A program made the translations under genes and the position numbers. From JBEKOF01 sp049513975 (GTDB taxonomy: Bacteria > Verrucomicrobiota > Verrucomicrobiia > Limisphaerales > Palsa-1400), in contig JBEKVM010000119.1 in assembly GCA_049513975.1 (NCBI GenBank), forward strand, positions 1 through 17,205: DNA of 17,205 nt, read 5' to 3'. Under the pieces are notes generated by a model. The model was given only the letters and a program-made list of their open reading frames with translations, searched no databases and was not told the DNA's origin. Numbering within the stretch: the first letter of the stretch is position 1; every line of letters starts with the position of its first letter. Shown one piece after another: positions 1 to 8,100 of the stretch.

Positions 1-114
1 AGCCGGTGAAATCGAGTCAAAAGAAATTTTTGTTTTTCTTGAACGCAAACCCGCTGCCGCCCGTCTCACTTCGATACCTCAACAGGCAAAGTCAAATTCC
101 ATTCCGACAGGCTG

Positions 115-3100
115 CTAGGGATTCAGGATCACGCGATAGAAGCGATTTGTTGGGGATGGGGCCGAGGGATCGCAGATGCTAACGACCGCAGAGACGGCGG
201 TCAGGTTGGTCAGGAACTGCCAGTTGGTCGTGGAGATGTCGCCGCTGTATTCTACGGTGTAATTTCGGTCGAGGAGAGCGGTCCAGCTTAACCGGAAGCC
301 TTGGGCCGAGGACGCGGCCCCGTAGAATTGGGGTGCAACCCCCGCCGAGGGAGCAAAGGCGATGCCGCGATAGAGCTGGTTGATGCCCGCGGTGGCCAGG
401 GTGGCCGCGATGGATGCGGCCCCGGTGTCGGTCAGGGTGACAATGCGGTTGGCGGAGGATTCCGCTGTGGTGGCGTAGAGGATCGGATGAGCGCCGGTGA
501 AATCTACGGTCAGGCCGCGCGCGCCGACGTTGGTCAGGGCGAGGAACGTGTAGGTGAGGCTCCAGGCACTGCCGTTCAAGTCCCACCGCTGGATTCCGCC
601 TTTCCCGGCAAGCGTGTCGTCGCTGACGTAGGCGGTGGTGAAATTGGAGTTGAAGGCGAAGGCAAAGGGGCTGCTGTCCGGGCCGGTGGCGAGGAAGAGG
701 GACGCGCTCGCAGAGCAGACGGGTGTGCCGGGGATTTTCCAGATGCCAGGCGTGGACTTGCTGGTGCTGAAATAGAGGCTTCCGCCGAGGTCCTGGATAA
801 TCACGCTGTTGGCGACGGTGGATTGAACGGTGGCAGGGAGGTTGCCGCCAAAGTAAAATGTCCCGCTGTTGGCGCCCGCGCCCCAATAGTTGCCCAGGCC
901 GTCGGTGGTGGCAGACCGAAAGTTGTTGGAGCTGTATTGGTTTGTGGTCAGGCCGAGGATGGCAAAGTTACCGCTGGCATCCAGGGCGCCGATGACGCGG
1001 GGAACCGTTGCCGCGCCAGCGCTTGGCAGCGAGGAAGTGCTGTTGCTGTAGGCCATATTGTAGCCCGCCAGCAGGAGCAGGCGCTGGTCGGGGGAAAGGG
1101 TCAGGCCGCCCTCGGAGGTGGCGCTGCCGCTGGCCAGGAAGGCGTTGGACGATTCATCGGGAATGGCAACGCTGCCGGCGAGCGCGCCATTGGTGGTGAA
1201 TTGGTCCACGAAAAGGGAGTTGCCGTGGCTGCTGAGGGATTCCGCGCCGTCGCCCACCCGCACCACCGCCAGATTGCCGGCGGTGAATGGGAGGGGGGAG
1301 AAGTTTCCGGCGAAGCTGTTCTGGTTGACAACTGCGCCCCGGTCGTTTTCAAGGATCAGCGCCGAGTTTCCCTGCGCACTGAGGAAGCCCGCGAACGGCC
1401 CCTGCACAAAAAGGTTCTGGCCGGCGTGCGGACTGGCGGCGCGGGCGCGGAAAGCGTTGACGCTGGCCGCCAGATAAAGTGATTTGCCGGCGGGGATGAC
1501 CGTGCCGGGGCGCATGAGGATTTCGATCGCCCCGGTGAGGCGCCAGTTGGATACGTCCACGGCGTAGGAGTTGGTGTTGCGCAGTTGCACGTATTGTTCG
1601 GCGGGATTTCCGCTGACAGGAGCGTAGTCGGAGGAGGCAATGAGGACGGCGGCGTTCGTCGGCTGCGCGGCCGGAATGGAATTGCTGATGCTGATGGCAG
1701 TGCTGCCGTTGAGCGTCGCGTACGGACTGGTATAAAGAAAGGCGCGCCGTCCGGCCAGGAATACGGAGATCAGGCGCTCGGCGTCATTCGGGAAATAGCT
1801 GAGGTTGGTGTCGCCCCAGGTCGGCCCCCAGGCCGCGTAATCGAGCGCGGTGTCCGACGGGGACATGCCCGGCGGGTTGAGTGTGTTTTCGTATTGACGG
1901 ATGAGCGGTTCCAGGACCTGCGAGGACGCGGGCGTCCCGGCGGGCATGAGAATGGTGTCCATCAACGTCCGCAGCCGCCGCAGATACATCTGGCTGAAAT
2001 CGCCCGAGGCAAAAAACAGATCGAAGAGGCGGTTGGCGGGTTTGGACTGGATGGGCGCGCCGGGATAGAAATTGAGGACGTTCGTTGTAAACATGACGTC
2101 GTTGAAATAGTTTGACCCTGAGAATTCGTCCACCCAGTTGCGACCCCACGAAAGGTCAACGTCCCACGGGAAAATCGTCCATTCGCCGGTGTTGTCGCTG
2201 TCGCGATAGAGATAAAAATTCTTGTGGCCGACATCCTGATCGCTGGTCAGCGCCATGTCGGCAAAATAGCTTGCCGTTTGCGGCAGATCGAGGTTGTCGT
2301 AGGCGTAGGCAACGCGGGTGGCGAGCGCAATGGACTCGTCCAGGTTGGTGATCAGGGCGGTCAAGTCCGCCGTGCCCGTGGGGTCCGATTGGCGCGTTTC
2401 CTTGACGTTGCCCGAAGCGGTGCTCATCTCGTTATACATTTTGTAGAGCGCGCCGTTGTCATCGCGCCCGATGCGGTCCAAGAATAATGCGTCCCCATAT
2501 TCGACCATGTCTTCCAGCCCCCAATAGGAGCCGTTGAGATGGATGCGGATGGGAAAGGAGAAGAAGCCGACGCCGCCCGACTGGGCGATGGCCGCGTAGG
2601 TGAGGGTGGTGCGGATGCTCGCCTTGTCGCTATAGTCGCTCATGAAAACGACTTTCTTCTCGCGCGTGGCGTTGGACGAGTAAAGAAAGTCGTGGTCTTT
2701 GGGGAAAACCAGGTCGTGGCTTTTCTTGGGCCAGCCGGTGGAGGTTTGCCCATGCACATAAATGGAGAGGTTGTCGTACAGCTCGTTCAGATAAAACAGC
2801 GAGGCTTGCGTGCCGGTTCGATTATCGGCGGCGGAGGGATTTTGAATGAACAAATAAGCCACGGGCAATTGCGATTGAATGGAAGGATCGGCCACCACCG
2901 TTCCATAATACTGCTCGGATTCGGCCGGGTCCGGGAAAATCGGCCAGCGCGAAGCGTTGCCGGCCGTGTCTGAAGCCGTGACATAATAACGAATCAGTTG
3001 ACCCGCCGCCGCCACACCGGCCGGAATTTTGCCCGTCCAAATTCCGTCGCCGCCGACGGCATCACCATTGGTGCCGGAATCGTTCATCGGCGCGGCGATT

Positions 3101-4998
3101 TCGGCGTTAAACATGACGCAGTAATGCAACGTGACGTTGGAAATGGCGTTGAACTCGGGCGCCACCGGCGCGGTGACGAGGAGGGAATCAGTGACTTGCG
3201 GCGGGTTGGGAGTGTGGCTGGCGCCGGACAGGATCGGGCCCAGATCATTGGTGCTGGTGCCGTTGGGGCCGCCGGGAGTCGGCCCGGAGAAATAGCGGTA
3301 AGCAGCCAGGGAATTGGTCACGGTTTGGCCCAGCAATTGCGCCTGCAGCAGGAAATCGGCGTTGGTCGCGGCGACGTTCAGGCCCTGAATGGCCAGAACA
3401 TTGTTGCCCGCCTGCAAATACGGCTGGGCCGCGCTCAAGTCGAATTCCTGCCATTGCACCGCCCGCGGGTTCAGATTCAGTTGCGTGGCCGTGGAATTCC
3501 AGGCCAGCGCGGCGGGGGCGTTGGCGGAGGCGATTTGCTGGCCGTTGAGGAAGGCGGCGAAGCCGGCATTGTAGCGCACCAGCAGGCTCAACGAGTTGAA
3601 GGCCGACGGGTCGGCCACGCTGAAGGGGATGCGCACGCAGGCGGTGGCGTTGGAACCATACATCAGGGCGCGGACATCGGTATTGATATAATTGCTGTAG
3701 TTGCCCTCTGCGACGTTGGTGGCCAGGAAGCCGGTGATCTCATTGGTGGCCAGCGCGCGGTACCAGACCGCAACCTCGTCAATGCCACCCTTGAAATAGT
3801 TCCCCGTGGGATCAAAAACCCCGTCCCCGCCGATGTTGAAATTGAACAGCGATTCGCCGAAATTCGCCGCCGAAATCGAAGTGCTCCCGACGTTCGTGGC
3901 GTCGAAAAAAAGCGAGAGCCGCCCGTTGCCGCCCACCGCCGTAATGTAGTGCCACTGATTGGTTGCGAATGGATAGGTCGCCGACACCGCGCCGACCGGT
4001 GTCCAGATTTGGATGGTCGGATAGGAACTGAATCCAAATTCCATCGTGTCGTTTTGGCCGAACAAACCGGCGCGGTTGTTTTGCTGGCTTGTCGCCGGAT
4101 TGATCCAACCGGCGATGGTGAAGGCGGGTAAATCATTGACCAGTTCGTACGGTCCATTGACCGCGGCGCTGACCCCGTCAAAAACGGGCGCGCAGTTGGT
4201 CGCTTCCAAGGTCGGACATTTCGGCGGGCGCGGTCCCGCGCCGCCCAGCACGATATTCCCCAGGTAACCCGCCGCGTCCGCCACGCCGTCTGTGCCGGAA
4301 TTGACCGCCTGGACGCCGCTGGTTTCGTTGAGCCGCCAGTAGGCGACGGGTTGGGAGGCGAGCACCTTGGCGGCGAACGATTCTTCTCCCGGGTTAGACA
4401 GGCCCGTTTCGTATCCAATGCCATTGGTTCCCACCCGCCAGGTCGAATCATTGAAGCCGGTTTGCTGCCAGGCTCCATCAGCGGAGGAGTTGGTGGGAAT
4501 GAGGTAATGAATCGTGGCATTGGTTGCCACCAGCGGCGTGGTGATAAAGGCCATGACCAGGCCGTAGGAGACATCTGGAAATTGCTGGGGATAGCAGGGC
4601 GAGAACTCGGTGGCGATGGAGAGGTCGGGACGGGACAGGGCCAGGTACTCGCCGGTGGCGCTGAGTTTGAAGTTGGTGTGGAGCGGCGCGCCGGGGACGC
4701 GGCGGTTCTTGCCGGAGGCAAAAACGACCATAAATGCGCCGGGAGGGAGGTTGGTGGAGGGAAAGAGCCATTTTCCCGGGTTGGCGGAGCTGTCGCTCAA
4801 CGCCCAATTGACCAGGTTGACATTTGTCATGGACGCGTTTTGCAGTTCGATCCAGTCCGAGTAATCGCCATCCTCGTCGGCCAGGGTGTGGGTGTTGCTC
4901 GCCATGAATTCGGTGATGCGCACCTGCGCCATTCCCGTGGCACATCCCAGGAACAAAAGCGCCCCAAGAACTGGCCGGAGAAAAGCAAGCTTCGTCAT
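115..4998 (-). CDS. Secreted multidomain protein: LTD, split jelly-roll with LamG, CotH kinase, second LTD, beta-propeller-like
   Basis: Seen: 1627 residues, ATG start with AAGGA six bases upstream. A signal peptide (about 1-24) ends near GMA|Q; C19 in LFLGC is a weak lipobox alternative. Domain order: LTD (26-135, RITEFMASNT, DWIELQN); jelly-roll domain (about 160-560) interrupted by a LamG domain (about 207-430, VAYWRLNETSG, IAGWINP, GGIDEVAVW); an extracellular beta domain (about 600-700); CotH kinase (about 715-955); second LTD (1118-1230); beta-propeller-like region (1283-1550, EGGLTLSPDQRLLLLAGYN); C-terminal beta domain (1557-1627) ending RFYRVILNP. The CotH signature is intact: NGSYWGLED at 822-830, LYKM at 851-854, D922, N927 and PWDVDLSWG at 944-952. 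CotH proteins are atypical kinases, first known from spore coats, and are frequent in secreted bacterial proteins. Inferred role: extracytoplasmic surface or matrix protein, possibly phosphorylating itself or neighbours. The substrate is unknown. The reading frame and domains are secure; the function is not. Confidence 0.93.
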   Translation of the reverse strand: MTKLAFLRPVLGALLFLGCATGMAQVRITEFMASNTHTLADEDGDYSDWIELQNASMTNVNLVNWALSDSSANPGKWLFPSTNLPPGAFMVVFASGKNRRVPGAPLHTNFKLSATGEYLALSRPDLSIATEFSPCYPQQFPDVSYGLVMAFITTPLVATNATIHYLIPTNSSADGAWQQTGFNDSTWRVGTNGIGYETGLSNPGEESFAAKVLASQPVAYWRLNETSGVQAVNSGTDGVADAAGYLGNIVLGGAGPRPPKCPTLEATNCAPVFDGVSAAVNGPYELVNDLPAFTIAGWINPATSQQNNRAGLFGQNDTMEFGFSSYPTIQIWTPVGAVSATYPFATNQWHYITAVGGNGRLSLFFDATNVGSTSISAANFGESLFNFNIGGDGVFDPTGNYFKGGIDEVAVWYRALATNEITGFLATNVAEGNYSNYINTDVRALMYGSNATACVRIPFSVADPSAFNSLSLLVRYNAGFAAFLNGQQIASANAPAALAWNSTATQLNLNPRAVQWQEFDLSAAQPYLQAGNNVLAIQGLNVAATNADFLLQAQLLGQTVTNSLAAYRYFSGPTPGGPNGTSTNDLGPILSGASHTPNPPQVTDSLLVTAPVAPEFNAISNVTLHYCVMFNAEIAAPMNDSGTNGDAVGGDGIWTGKIPAGVAAAGQLIRYYVTASDTAGNASRWPIFPDPAESEQYYGTVVADPSIQSQLPVAYLFIQNPSAADNRTGTQASLFYLNELYDNLSIYVHGQTSTGWPKKSHDLVFPKDHDFLYSSNATREKKVVFMSDYSDKASIRTTLTYAAIAQSGGVGFFSFPIRIHLNGSYWGLEDMVEYGDALFLDRIGRDDNGALYKMYNEMSTASGNVKETRQSDPTGTADLTALITNLDESIALATRVAYAYDNLDLPQTASYFADMALTSDQDVGHKNFYLYRDSDNTGEWTIFPWDVDLSWGRNWVDEFSGSNYFNDVMFTTNVLNFYPGAPIQSKPANRLFDLFFASGDFSQMYLRRLRTLMDTILMPAGTPASSQVLEPLIRQYENTLNPPGMSPSDTALDYAAWGPTWGDTNLSYFPNDAERLISVFLAGRRAFLYTSPYATLNGSTAISISNSIPAAQPTNAAVLIASSDYAPVSGNPAEQYVQLRNTNSYAVDVSNWRLTGAIEILMRPGTVIPAGKSLYLAASVNAFRARAASPHAGQNLFVQGPFAGFLSAQGNSALILENDRGAVVNQNSFAGNFSPLPFTAGNLAVVRVGDGAESLSSHGNSLFVDQFTTNGALAGSVAIPDESSNAFLASGSATSEGGLTLSPDQRLLLLAGYNMAYSNSTSSLPSAGAATVPRVIGALDASGNFAILGLTTNQYSSNNFRSATTDGLGNYWGAGANSGTFYFGGNLPATVQSTVANSVIIQDLGGSLYFSTSKSTPGIWKIPGTPVCSASASLFLATGPDSSPFAFAFNSNFTTAYVSDDTLAGKGGIQRWDLNGSAWSLTYTFLALTNVGARGLTVDFTGAHPILYATTAESSANRIVTLTDTGAASIAATLATAGINQLYRGIAFAPSAGVAPQFYGAASSAQGFRLSWTALLDRNYTVEYSGDISTTNWQFLTNLTAVSAVVSICDPSAPSPTNRFYRVILNP

Positions 4999-5004
4999 AC
5001 CTCG

Positions 5005-5009
5005 TCCTT
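5005..5009 (-). promoter_or_regulatory. Ribosome binding site of the 1627-residue gene
   Basis: On the minus strand AAGGA lies six bases before the ATG at 4998. The spacing and sequence fit a Shine-Dalgarno site and support this start over internal ones; the signal peptide begins directly after it. Confidence 0.6.
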
Positions 5010-5023
5010 CTTACGTCGTCATC

Positions 5024-5052
5024 AGAATATCAGAAAAGTTAATGGGTTGCAA
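5024..5052 (-). promoter_or_regulatory. Candidate sigma-70-type promoter for the minus-strand gene
   Basis: Read on the minus strand, TTGCAA (5052-5047) is followed after exactly 17 bases by TATTCT (5029-5024). Each hexamer matches the -35 or -10 consensus at four of six positions. The predicted start of transcription, near 5017, would give a leader of about 20 bases containing the AAGGA site. It sits in the 105-bp gap between two divergent genes. Short motif matches like this arise by chance, so confidence is moderate. I found no equally good promoter for the plus-strand gene in the same gap. Confidence 0.42.
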
Positions 5053-5092
5053 CGGGGGATTTTGAAGGGCGGCGGTTCGGGCGTTTAGATTC

Positions 5093-5097
5093 GGAGG
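5093..5097 (+). promoter_or_regulatory. GGAGG ribosome binding site that selects a TTG start
   Basis: GGAGG is followed by six bases (TTCAAC) and a TTG codon at 5104. The next in-frame ATG, at 5143, has no purine-rich site before it. The spacing is ideal, so I take TTG 5104 as the start. A weak promoter-like pair (TTGAAG 5062-5067, TAGATT 5086-5091) would start transcription around 5098, after this site, and so fits only the ATG 5143 start. Confidence 0.55.
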
Positions 5098-5103
5098 TTC
5101 AAC

Positions 5104-8100
5104 TTGCAAAACTCCGCAAACCGGTTAGCTTTACTTATTGCCATGAGGGCTTTCCAAAGTTCACTGCGTTTCCCAGCGCAACTTCCCGCCAGCAGCGGCT
5201 TTTGGCGGAGGGCTGGCCTGCCCCTGGGCGCTCCGCTCCTCCTGGCATGGATGTTCTTGCTCGCCGGTCTTCCTCCGGCCCGGGCCGGTCTGCCGCCCGG
5301 TTGGAGCGACACGGACATCGGGACGCCCGCCGACGCCGGTTCCGCCTCTGACAACAATGGCGGGTGGACTGTCTCTGGCGGGGGTGCGGACATCTGGGGA
5401 ACAAACGACCAATGCAACTTCGCCAGCCAGAGCTTCAATTGCGACGGCGCCGTCCTTGCCCTGGTCACCAGCGTGCCGAACACCGATCCCAGCTCCGGCT
5501 GGTCCAAAGCCGGGGTGATGTTGCGCAACGACACCTCGGCCGGGGCGGTCAATGCTTTTATGACCGCCACGGCGGGCCAGGGGGTCACTTTTCAATTCCG
5601 CGCCACGGCGGGCGGCGCGTCTTCCAGCACGCAGTTGGCCGGAATCAACACGCCCGTCTGGGTCAAAGTGGTTCGTTCGAGCGACCAATTCAGCGGTTTT
5701 TACAGCGTGGACGGGAGCAATTGGATCCAAGTGGGGAGCGCGGCCACCATCGAGATGGCCGGTCCCGCCTTGGCCGGGTTGGCCGTGACGGCCCACAACA
5801 ACGCCGCGCTGAACACCTCGACCTTTACCAACGTCAGCCTGACCCCGGCCACCTTCGGCATCTACCGGGAGCTTTGGACCAACCTCAACTCCAGTGTGGG
5901 CAATACTCTGGCGGCGCTGACGAACACCACCGACAACCCCAACTGGCCCAATATTCCTGCCGCATCCTACACGCATATTTTTACCAATTTTGAAACCGAG
6001 ATTAATACAGGGATGAATTATTTCGGCCAGCGTCTGCGGACTTTTGTCGTGCCGCCGGCCAGCGGTCTTTACACGTTTTGGATCGCCAGTGATGACTCTT
6101 CACAGCTTTTTCTAAGCACCAACGAAAATCCCGCCGGCATGGTTCCGATTGCGTCCGTCGCGTCCTGGACGCCTTCGGAGGACTGGACCGAGTTTCCCAG
6201 CCAGCAATCGGCGCTGATCAGCCTGCAAGGCGGCTGCCGTTATTACCTGGAAGCGCAGATGCAGCAAGGCACCGGCGGCGAGAACCTCTCCGTCCGCTGG
6301 CAATTGCCCAATTCTGTATTTGAACAGCCGATGGCGGCCGTCAGCGGGGCCGGCACGCTGCTCATCCCCTGCAACGGGGTGAACACGACCCCGGGCATCT
6401 TTGCCCAAACCAGCAACGCCATGGTGGTCGAGAATCTCAATGCGGTCTTTTCAGTGCTGGTCACAAACCAGGCGCCGGTGACTTACCAATGGTTCAGCGG
6501 CGTAACCAAGCTGGCCGGCGCCACCCTGCCGGTGTACACGCTCACCAACGCCAGTCTGGCGCTCAACAACGGCCAGGTTTACACCTGTGTCGTCACCAAC
6601 AGCGCGGGTTCGATCACCAGCGCCCCCATTACCCTCACCGTGCTGCGCGACACCGTGCCCCCGACCGTGGCTGAGGTCTTTAATCTTGGGCCGGCCAACG
6701 TCGAGATCGTTTTCTCCAAACCGGTCGCCATCACCAACGCCACCAACGCGGCCAATTATGCGTTCACCAACGGGACCGCCATTAGCGGCGCGGCGCTGGC
6801 CGCGAATAATCTCACGGTGACGCTCACGACCGCGCCCCTGGTCTATGGCGGCAATTATGCCATTGTCATTAATAATATCCACGACCTGGCCAGCACGCCG
6901 AATGTCATCGCCCCCAACACCCTGGTCCGTTTCACGGCCATGCCTTTTGCGCCTCAGGACATTGGCAGTCCGGCCATCCCTTCCACCGACATCTACACGG
7001 GCAACGGGATGAACATTAGCGGCGCCGGCAACTACATTGGCGCCAACAGCGATCAATTCGACTTTGAATATCAACTGCAAACCGGCAATTTTGACGTCTC
7101 GGTCTGTCTGGCCGCGTTGGGTTTGTCCGACCTTTGGGCCCAGGCAGGCTTGATGGGGCGGGCCAGTCTGGACGGGGGCAGCCCGTTCGCCGCCGCGCTG
7201 GCCACGCCCGGCATGGTCGGCGATTTCTTTGCCGATCGCACCGCCACCAACGGCCTGGCCGCGACTGCGGGAAGCTTTCCTGTCAATTATCCCAACACCT
7301 GGCTGCGGCTCAGTCGCCTTGGCAATGTCTTCACCGGCTTTGGCGGTTACGACGGGACCAACTGGACGCAATTGGGGACCGTGACGATTGCGATGCCCGC
7401 CCAGATTTACCTCGGCCTGGCCGTGGCCAGTCACAACACCAACCAACTGACCACCGCACAGTTTGTGGATTATGAAACCACACCCGCCAGCGCGGTGGTG
7501 GCCACGCCCGTCAATCCCCACGAACCGCTGGGACCTTCCAGCCGCGCCACCGGGATTGTCATTTCCGAGATCATGTGGAAGCCCGCTCCGCGCACCGACG
7601 GCAACAACACGGAATTCGTGGAGGTTTACAATCCCAATCCGTATTTCCAGGACATCAGCCGCTATCAAGTGACGTGCGCGGACATGAATTACACCTTCCC
7701 CAGCAACACCCTGATCCCCGGCGGCGGTTTTTTCGTCCTGTGCGCTTCGCCGCAGGGCATGGCCAATGTCTATGGCCTGACCTCCAATGTCTTTGGCCCC
7801 TACACCGGCAGCCTCAAACATTCCGAGACCCTCGAGGTGTTGGACGAGCAGAGCAACGTGTTGCTGACGGTGCCCTATACGGATGTTTACCCCTGGCCGG
7901 TGGCGGCCGATGGCACGGGGCACTCCATTGTGCTGGCCAATCCGACCTACGGCGAAGGCGATCCGCGCGCCTGGGACATCAGCGACACGGTCGGCGGATC
8001 ACCCGGCGGGCTGGACCCCTTCCATCCCAGCCCGCTGCGCAGCGTGGTGATCAATGAAATCCTGCCGCATTCGGAAAACCCGGCCGTGCCGCAATTTATC

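Noticed and set aside
1..114. AT-rich inverted stretch (AAGAAA / TTTCTT) downstream of the minus-strand gene as a terminator
   Set aside because: The stem is short and AT-only with no GC core; it does not meet the form of an intrinsic terminator.
301..1482. 393-codon plus-strand frame antisense to the first gene
   Set aside because: It lies wholly inside the minus-strand gene, has low-complexity Gly/Ala/Arg/Val composition typical of GC-rich antisense frames, and shows no domain. The same applies to the long antisense frames at 2998-4131, 6451-7923, 10276-11724 and 11869-13419.
5062..5091. TTGAAG / TAGATT promoter-like pair before the giant gene
   Set aside because: Transcription would begin near 5098, downstream of the GGAGG site that best explains translation, so it conflicts with the chosen start.
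5203..5290. Twin-arginine signal (FWRRAGLPL) in the giant protein
   Set aside because: The residues after RR do not fit the S/T-RR-x-F-L-K pattern; a general Sec signal explains the hydrophobic core.
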